A stretch of DNA of 64,000 nucleotides. Source: Micromonospora tulbaghiae (GTDB taxonomy: Bacteria; Actinomycetota; Actinomycetes; Mycobacteriales; Micromonosporaceae). Numbering within the stretch: the first letter of the stretch is position 1; each line of letters opens with the position of its first letter. A program made the position numbers and the translations under genes. The stretch is from the NCBI RefSeq assembly GCF_900091605.1, contig NZ_FMCQ01000005.1:310001-374000 (forward strand), written 5' to 3'. The notes beneath the pieces were generated by a model, which saw only the letters and a program-made list of their open reading frames with translations, was not told the origin of the DNA and ran no database searches. Below, one piece after another: positions 36,083 to 44,266 of this stretch.

Positions 36083-37153
36083 TCAGTGTGCCCGGGGCGG
36101 CGCGGTCGATTCGCGCACCACCAGGCGAGTGGGCAGGATCACCGGGTGTGGTGTCCCGTCGTCGGTGCCGGCGCCGCGCGGCGCGGGCACCAGGCCGGGG
36201 TACGGCTCGCCGGCCCGTACGCCGAGCGGGTCGAGCAGGATCCGGGCGGCGAGCAGTCCCTGCTCGGCGGCGGGCTGGGCGATGGTGCTCAGGCCGAGCA
36301 CGCCGGCCAGGTCGTGGTCGTCGATGCCGACCACGCTCACGTCCTGCGGCACCCGCAGCCCGGCGTCGCGCAGCGCCATGACCGCGCCCATCGCCATCTC
36401 GTCGCAGGCGGCGAAGATGGCTGTCGGCGGCTCGCCCCGGGCCAGCAACTCGGCCGTGGCCCGGGTGCCGCCGTCGATGGTGAACCGGGACTCGACGTCG
36501 AGGCTCGGGTCGGGCGTGACGCCCGCGGTCCGCAACGCCTCCTGGTAGCCGCGCCGCCGGTCCAGGTGGGTGGTGAAGGCCAGCTCGTCGTCCGGGTCAC
36601 CGGAGATGTGCGCGATCCGGGTGTGGCCGAGGTCGAGCAGGTGGCGGGTGGCGGTCCGGGCGGCGGCCACGTCGTCGATCCGGACGCAGGGCCACCCGGG
36701 GACCCCGCTGCCGGAGCTGATCGTCACGCCCGGCAGGTCCAGCTCCGTCAGCTCGTGCACGTCGGCGGCGCGCAGCGGGGTGGCGACCAGGATGATCGCG
36801 TCCACGCGCTTGTGCAGGCTCGCGGTGCGCAGCACCCGCTGGCGGGTCTGCTCCCGGCCGCCGAGGTTGTAGAGCAGCAGGTCGTAGCCGCTCTGCTGGA
36901 GGAACTCCTCGACCGCCTCGACCACCGTGCCGAAGAACCACCTGGTGATCCGGGGCACCACCACCGCGACCGTCCCGGTCCGTCCGCCGGCCAGCCGGCT
37001 GGCGCTCGGCGACACCGCGTACTGGAGTTGTTCGGCGGCGGCGAGCACCCGGCGGCGGGTCGCGGCCGAGACCGTCGGCAGGCCCCGCAGCGCCCGGGAG
37101 ACGGTGGCCGTGGAGACCCCGGCCAGACGGGCGACGTCGTCAATCCTGGTCAT
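36083..37153 (-). CDS. LacI-family regulator of the alpha-glucoside-type cluster
   Basis: 356 residues. The N-terminal helix-turn-helix is IDDVARLAGVSTATVSRALRG with the hinge helix PSASRLAGGRTG, followed by a periplasmic-binding-like sugar domain (about 62-330). ATG 37153 follows GGGGAGC. It lies inside the operon, between the permease and glucosidase genes. The likely target is the perfect palindrome TGTAAGCGCTTGCA before the binding-protein gene. The inducer is presumably an alpha-glucoside, by analogy with Streptomyces agl/mal regulators. Confidence 0.92.
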   Translation of the reverse strand: MTRIDDVARLAGVSTATVSRALRGLPTVSAATRRRVLAAAEQLQYAVSPSASRLAGGRTGTVAVVVPRITRWFFGTVVEAVEEFLQQSGYDLLLYNLGGREQTRQRVLRTASLHKRVDAIILVATPLRAADVHELTELDLPGVTISSGSGVPGWPCVRIDDVAAARTATRHLLDLGHTRIAHISGDPDDELAFTTHLDRRRGYQEALRTAGVTPDPSLDVESRFTIDGGTRATAELLARGEPPTAIFAACDEMAMGAVMALRDAGLRVPQDVSVVGIDDHDLAGVLGLSTIAQPAAEQGLLAARILLDPLGVRAGEPYPGLVPAPRGAGTDDGTPHPVILPTRLVVRESTAPPRAH

Positions 37154-37214
37154 CGTGAGCTCCCCGCTGTGACCCGGGTCCCGCCGCCGGCCGTGCCGGC
37201 GGCGGGGCGCCGGA

Positions 37215-38174
37215 TCAACCCTTGACGCTGCCGGCGAGCAGACCTCGCACGAAGAAGCGCTGGAGGGACAGGAACACGACCAGCGGTACGACGATCGACA
37301 CGAACGCGCCGGCCGTCAGCCGCTGCCACTCGTTGCCCCGGGTGCCGGCCAGCTCCGCGAGCCGGACGGTCATCGGGGCGGTCTCGTCGCCGCCACCGGC
37401 GAAGATCAGCGCGACCAGCAGGTCGTTCCAGACCCAGAGGAACTGGAAGATGCCGAACGCCGCCAGCGCGGGCGTGATCAGCGGCAGCACGATGGTGCGG
37501 AAGATCTTCGGGTGGGTGGCCCCGTCGACCCGGGCCGCCTCCATCAGGTCGCCGGGGAGCTGCGAGATGAAGTTGTGCAGCAGGAACACGGCGAACGGAA
37601 GCGCGAAGCAGGTGTGCGCGAACCACACCTGGGCGAACTTCTGCTCGTCGACCAGGTCCCACGCGGGCATGATCTGCACGCCGGCGACCGTGACGCCGGT
37701 GGAGAAGAACCGCAGCAGCGGCACCAGGGCCATCTGCAACGGCACGATCTGGAGCGCGAAGATCCCGATGTAGACCCAGTCCCGCCCCTTGAAGTTCATC
37801 CACGCCAGCGCGTACGCGGCGAGCGACGCGAAGGCCAGCGGGAAGAGCACCGAGGGGATGGTGATCGCCAGCGAGTTGATGAAGTAGCTGGCCAGCTGCC
37901 CGGACGAGCCCCGGCTGAACAGCACCTCCTGGTAGTTCTCCAGCGTGATCTGCGGGTTGCTGAAGAACGTCCACCACCCGGTGGTCTTGATCTCGTTCTC
38001 CGGCCGGATCGAGGAGATGAACAGGCCGAAGGTCGGGATCGTCCAGAGCACCGCGATCACGATCGACACGAGCGTGGCGGTACGGCTGTTCAGGCGCTTG
38101 CGCACCCGGGCGCCCCGGGTGGTCGGCTCGGTGGCCTGGGCGCCGACTCCGACGGTGGGCGTGGCGGTGGTCAT
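37215..38174 (-). CDS. Carbohydrate ABC transporter permease (MalG type)
   Basis: 319 residues with six membrane helices and a cytoplasmic N-terminus of about 32 residues. The EAA loop that docks the ATPase is EAARVDGATHPKIFRTIVLPL. The MalG-type end is seen (LQRFFVRGLLAGSVKG). ATG 38174 sits one base after the upstream permease stop. Works with the MalF-type partner and the binding protein; the ATPase must come from elsewhere, probably a shared MsiK-type protein. Confidence 0.94.
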   Translation of the reverse strand: MTTATPTVGVGAQATEPTTRGARVRKRLNSRTATLVSIVIAVLWTIPTFGLFISSIRPENEIKTTGWWTFFSNPQITLENYQEVLFSRGSSGQLASYFINSLAITIPSVLFPLAFASLAAYALAWMNFKGRDWVYIGIFALQIVPLQMALVPLLRFFSTGVTVAGVQIMPAWDLVDEQKFAQVWFAHTCFALPFAVFLLHNFISQLPGDLMEAARVDGATHPKIFRTIVLPLITPALAAFGIFQFLWVWNDLLVALIFAGGGDETAPMTVRLAELAGTRGNEWQRLTAGAFVSIVVPLVVFLSLQRFFVRGLLAGSVKG

Positions 38175-38175
38175 C

Positions 38176-39222
38176 TCAGCCCTCCCGCTGCTTGCGCAGG
38201 TTGCGGATCTGGTAGATCACGATCGGGATCACCAGGATGAACAGGAACACCGCCAGTGCCGAGCCCTGACCGTTCTCCTGGTAGCGGAACGCCTGGTTGT
38301 ACATCTCGGTCGCGATCACGTTCGTGTCGTAGTTGCCGTTCGTGGCGGTCCGGACGATGTCGAAGACCTTGAGCGTCGCGATGGACAGCGTCACCACCAC
38401 GACGATCAGCGCCGGCCGGATGCTCGGCATGGTGATCCGCCAGAACATCTGCCACGGGGTGGTGCCGTCCAGCCGGGCCGCCTCGACGATGTCGGCCGGG
38501 ATGGCCTTGATCGCGGCGGAGAGCACCACCATCGCGAAACCGGCCTGGATCCACACCATGATCACGATGAGCAGGAACGTGTTGAGTGGCGAGTCCAGCA
38601 GCCACTGCTTCGGCTCGCCGCCCAGGCTCACCACGATCTGGTTGAGCAGGCCGATCTGGTCGCCCTCGCCCCGGTAGGCGTAGACGAACTTCCAGATGAT
38701 GGAGGCACCGACGAACGAGATCGCCATCGGCAGGAAGATCAGGGACTTGGCCACCGCCTCGAACCGGGCCTTGTCCACCAGGACCGCGTAGATCAGGCCG
38801 AACCCGGTTGCCACCAGCGGCACCAGGAGCACCCAGATCAGCGTGTTGATCAGGACCCGGACGATCGAGTCCTCGGCGAACATCCAGCGGTAGTTGTCCA
38901 GGCCCACCCAGTCATTGCTGCCGGAGTCCATGAAGGAGAGCAGCGTGGTGCGGATGGCGGGGACCACCAGCCCGATGGCGAGCAGCAGCAGCGTCGGCAA
39001 CAGGAAGAAGAACGCGAACGCGCCTTCGCCCTGCTTGCGCCGGCGGGGCAGCGGCGCGCCGCTGGCCGAGGCCGCGACCAGCTGTGCCTCCCGGCGCCGG
39101 GCGAAGAACGACGGCACCACGTCGAGGAGCAGGAGCAGCCCGCCCACCACCGCGACGAAGGCGATCAGCCCGTACATCAGCATGAGGAACTTCGGCTGCT
39201 CCGCCGCGAAGTCGAACTCCAT
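38176..39222 (-). CDS. Carbohydrate ABC transporter permease (MalF type)
   Basis: 348 residues. An extra N-terminal helix (about 12-38) and a basic linker precede the six-helix permease core, as in the MalF branch. The EAA loop reads EAARLDGTTPWQMFWRITMP. The N-terminal extra helix before PRRRKQGEG is longer than in many homologues. A strong hairpin lies between this gene and the binding-protein gene upstream, which should lower permease mRNA relative to the binding protein. Confidence 0.94.
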   Translation of the reverse strand: MEFDFAAEQPKFLMLMYGLIAFVAVVGGLLLLLDVVPSFFARRREAQLVAASASGAPLPRRRKQGEGAFAFFFLLPTLLLLAIGLVVPAIRTTLLSFMDSGSNDWVGLDNYRWMFAEDSIVRVLINTLIWVLLVPLVATGFGLIYAVLVDKARFEAVAKSLIFLPMAISFVGASIIWKFVYAYRGEGDQIGLLNQIVVSLGGEPKQWLLDSPLNTFLLIVIMVWIQAGFAMVVLSAAIKAIPADIVEAARLDGTTPWQMFWRITMPSIRPALIVVVVTLSIATLKVFDIVRTATNGNYDTNVIATEMYNQAFRYQENGQGSALAVFLFILVIPIVIYQIRNLRKQREG

Positions 39223-39252
39223 CGACCCTCCCTCAAGGGTTCGGCTAGCAGA

Positions 39253-39287
39253 GGTGGCCCGGTCCGGGGGAACCGGACCGGGCCACC
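39253..39287 (-). terminator. Intercistronic hairpin after the binding-protein gene
   Basis: Perfect 15-base arms (39253-39267, 39273-39287) with a five-base loop between the binding-protein stop and the first permease. Such hairpins let a fraction of transcripts end or be stabilised after the binding-protein gene. Confidence 0.75.
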
Positions 39288-39294
39288 CGCTAGA

Positions 39295-40635
39295 TCACTT
39301 CCAGCTGCCCTCGATGTCGTTCAGGACGGCGGTGGTGTCCTTGCCGTTGATCCAGGCCACCATGCCCTTCCAGAAGGTGCCGGCGCCGACCGCGGCCGGC
39401 ATCAGGTCCGAGCCGTCGAAGCGGAAGACCGTCTTCTCGTCCTGGAGGATGCCCACGGAGAGCTTGTCCACCGGGTTCGGGACGTTGTTCAGGTCCAGCT
39501 TCTTGTTCGCGGAGACCCAGTCACCGATCTTGGCGCGGCTGTTGGCGTACTCGCCGGAGGCCAGGTAGGTCTGCACCGCCTGGACCTCGGGACGGTCGGC
39601 GAACGCGCCGACGAACTCGCCGCCGCCGAGCACCGGCTTGCCCTTCGACGGGTCGATGGCCGGGAAGTAGAACGCGAAGACGTCGCCGTCCTCGGCCACC
39701 TTGGTGCCCTGCGGCCACTGGTTGGCGTAGAAGGACGCCTGGCGGTGCAGCGCGCACTTGCCGGCGGTGATGGGCGTGCCGCCCTCCTGGAACGAGGTGG
39801 TGGCGATGCTCTTCACGCCGCCGAAGCCGCCGTTGACGTACTTCTCGTTCTTCAGGATGGTGCCGGCCCGGTTGAGCGCGTCGGCCACCTGCGGGTCGTT
39901 GAACGGGATCTCGTGGGTGGTCCACTTGTCGTAGACGTCCGGGCCGCCGGTACGCAGCAGCACGTCCTCGATCCAGTCGGTGGCCGGCCAGCCGGTGGCG
40001 TCACCGGACTCGATGCCGGCGCACCACGGCTTGGTGCCGCTGGCCGCGATCTGGTCGGAGAGCTTGATCATGTCGTCCCACGTGGTGGGGACCGTCCAGC
40101 CCTTCTCCTTGAAGGTCTTCGGCGAGTACCACACGAAGGACTTCACGTTCGAGCCGAGCGGGGCGCCGTAGAGCTGGCCGTTGACGGTGCTGTACTTCAG
40201 CCAGTCGGCGGAGTAGTTCTGCTCGGCCATCGCCTTGGTGTCGGCGCCGACCGGCTTGAGCTTGCCCGCGTCGACGAACCGCTTCAGCAGACCCGGCTGC
40301 GGGATGAAGGCGAGGTCGGGGGCGTTGCCGCCGTCCACCCGCACGGGCAGCTGGGCCTCGAACTCGCCGGAGCCCTCGTGGTCGATCTCGATTCCGGTGC
40401 AGTCCTCGAACTCCTTCCAGGACTGCTGGAGGCGCTCGTCCTCGATGTCACGGATCGAGGAGTAGATGGTCACCTTCTTGCCGTCGTGACCCTCGTACTT
40501 CTCATATGCGCCGCACTCGGCCGAGCCCGCGTTGCCGCTCTTCTTGTCGTTGCCGGTGCCGCAGGCGGCGACGCCGAGCGCCAGCCCCAGGACGCCGGCG
40601 ACCGCGAGCGCCTGGCGCGATCTGGCAAACGCCAT
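39295..40635 (-). CDS. Alpha-glucoside-type ABC transporter substrate-binding lipoprotein
   Basis: 446 residues from ATG 40635, with GGAGAT about 6 bases upstream. The lipoprotein signal ends LGVAAC, so Cys25 would be lipidated. The mature part is a family 1 sugar-binding protein with the ligand-cleft motifs VDGGNAPDLAFIPQPG and LYGAPLGSNVKSFVWYSPKTF. AglE-like proteins are the closest group I recognise, hence alpha-glucosides as the probable ligand. First gene of the cluster, behind a palindromic operator. No ATP-binding subunit is encoded nearby. Confidence 0.92.
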   Translation of the reverse strand: MAFARSRQALAVAGVLGLALGVAACGTGNDKKSGNAGSAECGAYEKYEGHDGKKVTIYSSIRDIEDERLQQSWKEFEDCTGIEIDHEGSGEFEAQLPVRVDGGNAPDLAFIPQPGLLKRFVDAGKLKPVGADTKAMAEQNYSADWLKYSTVNGQLYGAPLGSNVKSFVWYSPKTFKEKGWTVPTTWDDMIKLSDQIAASGTKPWCAGIESGDATGWPATDWIEDVLLRTGGPDVYDKWTTHEIPFNDPQVADALNRAGTILKNEKYVNGGFGGVKSIATTSFQEGGTPITAGKCALHRQASFYANQWPQGTKVAEDGDVFAFYFPAIDPSKGKPVLGGGEFVGAFADRPEVQAVQTYLASGEYANSRAKIGDWVSANKKLDLNNVPNPVDKLSVGILQDEKTVFRFDGSDLMPAAVGAGTFWKGMVAWINGKDTTAVLNDIEGSWK

Positions 40636-40702
40636 GCCGATCTCCTTCCTTGCCGGCGCGTGGGGGGATCGAACCCGCGCCGGTCCGATGGTCGTCCTCA
40701 CA

Positions 40703-40716
40703 TGTAAGCGCTTGCA
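40703..40716. promoter_or_regulatory. LacI-family operator of the alpha-glucoside-type cluster
   Basis: TGTAAGCGCTTGCA is an almost perfect palindrome with the central CG step bound by LacI/GalR proteins, 68 bases before the binding-protein start. Confidence 0.8.
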
Positions 40717-40872
40717 TCGTGTCGGGTCCACCCCTGGCCGGACACGGGCCGGTAACAATCCCGAAACCCTGACCAGCGGTGGTGGGTGCGCTCCCACGAA
40801 TCTTCCCGGGAACGGAACTTTCTGTCAGGATGTCCGCATCACATTGAAGACTTTCAACATCGGAGGCAGTGG

Positions 40873-41649
40873 ATGCGTAAGCGATGGCTCGCCCTCGGGG
40901 CGACCGCGGCGGTCCTGGCGGCGACCCTCGTGCCGGCCGCGCCGGCGATGGCCGCGCCGACCTTCAAGGTCCCGTTCCCGTGCAACCAGTCCTGGTCCGG
41001 TCAGACCCGGACCAACCACAGCCCGGCCAACGCGATCGACTTCAACCGCACCGACGACCTGGGCGACCCGGTGGTGGCCAGCGCGCCCGGCACCGTGGAC
41101 GTGGTCACCAACCTCGGCGACACCAGCTACGGCAAGTACGTCCGGATCAATCACGGCGGCGGTCACACCACGTACTACGCCCACCTGAACGCCTTCAACG
41201 TCTCCGTCGGGCAGACCGTCGGCTACGGCCGGGTGATCGGCTACGTCGGCACGACCGGCGGCTCCACCGGCCCGCACCTGCACTACGAGCAGCGCATCGA
41301 CGGCAGCTCCGTGAAGATCAAGTTCAACGGGGTTCAGGCGCTCTACTGGGGCACCAAGAACTACACCAGCGACAACGGCTGCGGCGGGACGAACACCGGC
41401 GAGGGCACCGTCAACACGGCCGGCTCCCCGCTGACGGTCCGCTCCGGCCCCGGCACCGGCTACAGCTCGGTCGGCACGGTGGCCGACGGGGCGAAGGTGA
41501 CCATCCAGTGCCAGACCAGCGGCACCAGCGTCAGCGGCACGTACGGCACCAGCTCGATCTGGGACCGGATCGGCTCCGGCCGGTTCATCTCCGACGCCTA
41601 CGTCTACACCGGGTACGACGGATACATCCCCGGCGTACCCCGCTGCTGA
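40873..41649 (+). CDS. Secreted M23 metallopeptidase with C-terminal SH3-like domain
   Basis: 258 residues. The signal peptide ends near PAMA (about 27). The M23/lysostaphin domain (about 35-155) has the zinc residues in NAIDF (Asp) and PHLHYE (HxH), plus SYGKYVRINHGGGHTTYYAHL. A bacterial SH3-like region (about 175-258) with PLTVRSGPGTGYSSVGTV probably binds the wall. It should cut peptidoglycan cross-bridges or stems during growth. ATG 40873 follows GGAGG by 6 bases. Divergent from the sugar-transport cluster. Confidence 0.92.
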   Translation: MRKRWLALGATAAVLAATLVPAAPAMAAPTFKVPFPCNQSWSGQTRTNHSPANAIDFNRTDDLGDPVVASAPGTVDVVTNLGDTSYGKYVRINHGGGHTTYYAHLNAFNVSVGQTVGYGRVIGYVGTTGGSTGPHLHYEQRIDGSSVKIKFNGVQALYWGTKNYTSDNGCGGTNTGEGTVNTAGSPLTVRSGPGTGYSSVGTVADGAKVTIQCQTSGTSVSGTYGTSSIWDRIGSGRFISDAYVYTGYDGYIPGVPRC

Positions 41650-41656
41650 GCCCGGC

Positions 41657-41685
41657 GGGCGCGGGGGCGAGCGGCCCTCGCGCCC
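41657..41685. terminator. Hairpin terminator between converging genes
   Basis: Eleven-base arms (41657-41667, 41675-41685) with one G-U pair between the M23 and TspO gene ends. Confidence 0.65.
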
Positions 41686-41692
41686 GTACCGG

Positions 41693-42190
41693 TCAGGAGT
41701 TCAGCCGCCACACGGCGAAGTTCAGCGCGGACGCGAACGTCACCCAGGCCCAGTACGGCAGCATCAGCAGCGTGGCCGGCCGGGAGACGCGCCGGAACAG
41801 GGCCACTGTCACAGCGATCGCCAGCCACATCAGCACGATCTCGGCGAACGCCAGCCCGTAGGCCCCGGCGCCGAAGAACAGCGGGGTCCAGATCGCGTTC
41901 AGCACGAGCTGGACGACCCAGGCCCAGAGCGCGGGACCGAACCCGGCACGGCGCCAGACCAGCCAGCCGGCGATCGCGATGAGCACGTAGAGCACGGTCC
42001 AGACCGGGCCGAACAGCCACGACGGCGGCGCCCAGTCGGGCTGCTCCAGGCCCTGGTACTCGGCGGAGGTGCCCTGGACGCCCAGCCCGCCGATGGCTGC
42101 GGCGGCGAAGGTGGCGGCGCCGAAGCCGAGCAGCGCCCACCACTTGCGGGCACCGGCCGTACGCCGGGTGACACTCTGCGACATCTCCAT
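41693..42190 (-). CDS. TspO/MBR family membrane protein
   Basis: 165 residues with five membrane helices. Family signatures include QPDWAPPSWLFGPVWTVLYVLIAIAGWLVW, WVVQLVLNAIWTPLFF and LPYWAWVTFASALNFAVWRLN. TspO proteins bind porphyrins and related tetrapyrroles and are tied to stress or light responses in bacteria. ATG 42190 chosen; ATG 42184 is also possible. No tetrapyrrole gene is adjacent. Confidence 0.92.
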   Translation of the reverse strand: MEMSQSVTRRTAGARKWWALLGFGAATFAAAAIGGLGVQGTSAEYQGLEQPDWAPPSWLFGPVWTVLYVLIAIAGWLVWRRAGFGPALWAWVVQLVLNAIWTPLFFGAGAYGLAFAEIVLMWLAIAVTVALFRRVSRPATLLMLPYWAWVTFASALNFAVWRLNS

Positions 42191-42340
42191 GGTCGAGATG
42201 TTTCCGCTCGACCGGCCCGGCAAACGCCGTCACGCCCCCGGACCCGGACGCGGAGAAGCCGGGGTCACCCGGCCCGGACGCTCCGGTCGGCAGGACGGAA
42301 CGCCCGGGCCCCGGTGACCCCGGCGGATACGGAATCGCTG

Positions 42341-42487
42341 TTACGTGTTGAAGATGCTGACGCCACCCGGGCCGACCAGCAGGCCGACGACGATGAGGAC
42401 GATGCCCCAGAGGATCTGCCGGCGGAACAGGGCGAGAATTCCGGCGACCACCAGTACGACTGCGAGAATCCAGAGAATCAGCTCCAT
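42341..42487 (-). CDS. GPGG-motif small membrane protein
   Basis: 48 residues (MELILWILAVVLVVAGI at the start), with two hydrophobic stretches separated by LFRRQ and a VGPGGVSIF end. It matches the actinobacterial GPGG small membrane protein family in length and motif; their role is unknown. The ribosome site is weak. Easily missed because of its size. Confidence 0.85.
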   Translation of the reverse strand: MELILWILAVVLVVAGILALFRRQILWGIVLIVVGLLVGPGGVSIFNT

Positions 42488-42529
42488 GTCGGCTGAATAC
42501 CCGTGCGCCCGATACCGGAAACCTCCCCC

Positions 42530-43258
42530 TCAGTCGAGCTGATCACCGCCCAGGTGGAAGACGCTGTACGCCTGTTTGATCACCGGGTGGGCCACGTTGC
42601 GGACCCGTACCCCGCCCGGTGTGGTGCCGCGCTCGGTCCCGTGGTGGGCGTGCCCGTGCAGCGCCAGCGCGGTGGGTGCGGAGTCGATCGCCTGGCCGAG
42701 CTGGTAGCAGCCGAGGAACGGGTAGATCTCCAGCGGCTCGCCGGCCAGCGTGTCCGGCACGGGGGAGTAGTGGGTGAGCGCGACGAGCGCGTCGCACTCC
42801 AGCGAGAGCAGCGCGTCGGCGAGCGCGTCGGCGCTCTCCCGGGTGGTCCGCACGAACGCCTTCATCTCCGGCTCGCCGAAGTCGCTGGCGCACCGTCCGG
42901 CGAACCCGCCGCCGAACCCCTTCACGCCGGCCACGCCGAGCCGCCCGCCGGGCGTGTCCACCACGACGCCCGTGCCCTCCAGCACCGTGATCCCGGCGTC
43001 CTCCAGCACCTTCACCACCTGCGGCACCTCGTCGCACTGGTGGTCGTGGTTGCCGAGCACGGTGATCACCGGTACGCCGAGGTCGCCGAACTCCCGGGCC
43101 ACGCACCGCGCCTCGGCCTCGGTGCCGTGCCGCGTCAGGTCACCGGCGAGCAGCAGCACGTCGGCGCAGCCGGGCAGCTCCTCCAGCGCCGGGCGGAACC
43201 GGCCCACCACGTCCTCGTCCAGATGCACGTCGCCCACGGCGGCGATCCGGATCACCAT
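42530..43258 (-). CDS. Calcineurin-like metallophosphoesterase
   Basis: 242 residues with the full metal-site series: GDVHLD (about 9-14), GDLTRH, GNHDH, the lone His in LTHYSPV, and GHAHHG near the C-terminus. The substrate could be a phosphodiester, nucleotide or protein and cannot be predicted. It is followed upstream, on the same strand, by the BON and nucleotidyltransferase genes with a 10-base gap, so the three probably form one operon. Confidence 0.92.
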   Translation of the reverse strand: MVIRIAAVGDVHLDEDVVGRFRPALEELPGCADVLLLAGDLTRHGTEAEARCVAREFGDLGVPVITVLGNHDHQCDEVPQVVKVLEDAGITVLEGTGVVVDTPGGRLGVAGVKGFGGGFAGRCASDFGEPEMKAFVRTTRESADALADALLSLECDALVALTHYSPVPDTLAGEPLEIYPFLGCYQLGQAIDSAPTALALHGHAHHGTERGTTPGGVRVRNVAHPVIKQAYSVFHLGGDQLD

Positions 43259-43268
43259 CGAACCTCCC

Positions 43269-43538
43269 TCACGGCAACTCCTCGACCTGGGTGGGCGCCT
43301 GCGTACGGATCACCCCGATGTCGCTCGTCACGGGCGTGTCCGGGAAGCGCTCGGCCACCCGCCGCAGGATCTCCTCCCGCCGGTGCGGGCTCTCCACCTC
43401 GCCGTAGAGCACCAGCCCGTTCTCCCGCCGCACCACGGTGATGCCCTGCTCGGCCACGGTCGGGTCCTCGGCCAGCATGCTCTGGATCTCCGCCTCGACG
43501 TACTCGTCGGGGGGAACGTCGCCGGACAGGCCGGTCAC
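43269..43538 (-). CDS. BON-domain protein
   Basis: 89 residues beginning at GTG 43538, which overlaps the previous stop as GTGA. The core resembles a BON domain: DEYVEAEIQSMLAEDP, a strand with NGLVLYGEVESPHRREEI and a helix RRVAERFP. BON domains bind membranes or proteins, but this one has no signal peptide or membrane helix, so it is cytoplasmic. Function unknown; the tight coupling to the nucleotidyltransferase is the main clue. Confidence 0.8.
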   Translation of the reverse strand: MTGLSGDVPPDEYVEAEIQSMLAEDPTVAEQGITVVRRENGLVLYGEVESPHRREEILRRVAERFPDTPVTSDIGVIRTQAPTQVEELP

Positions 43539-44116
43539 AGGGTCTCCCTTCCGCCGGGCGCGCCGCCGGGCAGCACGTCCAGCCGGTCGAGCAGCACCAG
43601 GAACGCCTCCGCGTACGGCGAGTGCTGCGTCTCCTTCCGTACCCGTTCCCAGTCGATCTGTTCCCGCAGCGAACGGGCCAGCGGCAGGGCGCGGGCGAAG
43701 TCGCAGTAGTGCTGGGAGAAGCTGAGCAGCTTGTGCACCATGAGCTGGCTGGCCGAGAGCACCGGCATGTGGATCGCGTCGACCGGGCGCACGATCGTGT
43801 CGGCGAACGTCTCCGCGGTGACCGGTGTCTCCACCGGCCGGTGGATCAGGTCCACCATCCGGTCCTCGTCGTAGACCTTGACCAGCCAGTCCTCCGGCGG
43901 GCGCTCGGCCGTGAAGCCGGCCTCGACCAGCGCCTCCAGCGCCCGGTCGACGTCCGCCTCGCGGAGCAGGAAGTCCACGTCGTGATCGCTGGAGTGGCCG
44001 CCGTGCGCGTACACCGCGAAGCTGCCACCGAGCGCGAACGGGATCTCGGACTGCTTGAGCACGGCGGCGACCTTCTTCAACGTGTGCACCAGGGTCTCGT
44101 CCCCGCGCTCGGCCAT
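43535..44116 (-). CDS. Nucleotidyltransferase-fold protein
   Basis: 193 residues from ATG 44116, chosen because GAGGGAG lies 6 bases upstream of it while ATG 44137 has none. The polymerase-beta-like core is FALGGSFAVYAHGGHSSDHDVDFLL, with GGS and the metal-binding DxD, followed by a strand and Asp in MVDLIHR. It resembles minimal nucleotidyltransferases of the AbiEii or antibiotic-adenylyltransferase type. No matching antitoxin is seen. Target unknown. Confidence 0.85.
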   Translation of the reverse strand: MAERGDETLVHTLKKVAAVLKQSEIPFALGGSFAVYAHGGHSSDHDVDFLLREADVDRALEALVEAGFTAERPPEDWLVKVYDEDRMVDLIHRPVETPVTAETFADTIVRPVDAIHMPVLSASQLMVHKLLSFSQHYCDFARALPLARSLREQIDWERVRKETQHSPYAEAFLVLLDRLDVLPGGAPGGRETL

Positions 44117-44266
44117 CTGCGGCTCCCTCGTCGTCATATGTGCGGTGGGACCACGATGCGTACCCGGCGGACGCTCCGGTCACACCTGTTGTGGCGCGAT
44201 CGGCCCGTCAGGGCAGGAAGGCGACATACGGGCTCGTGTGAGCATCGGTCGGATAACCTCGGGAGG

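Noticed and set aside
40836..40866. TTGAA/TTCAA palindrome before the M23 gene as an operator
   Set aside because: Arms of only five to six bases with a four-base gap are expected by chance in a promoter region of this size.
43535..44116. AbiEii-type toxin of an abortive-infection system
   Set aside because: The nucleotidyltransferase fold is there, but no AbiEi-like antitoxin precedes it and its neighbours are a BON protein and a phosphoesterase.
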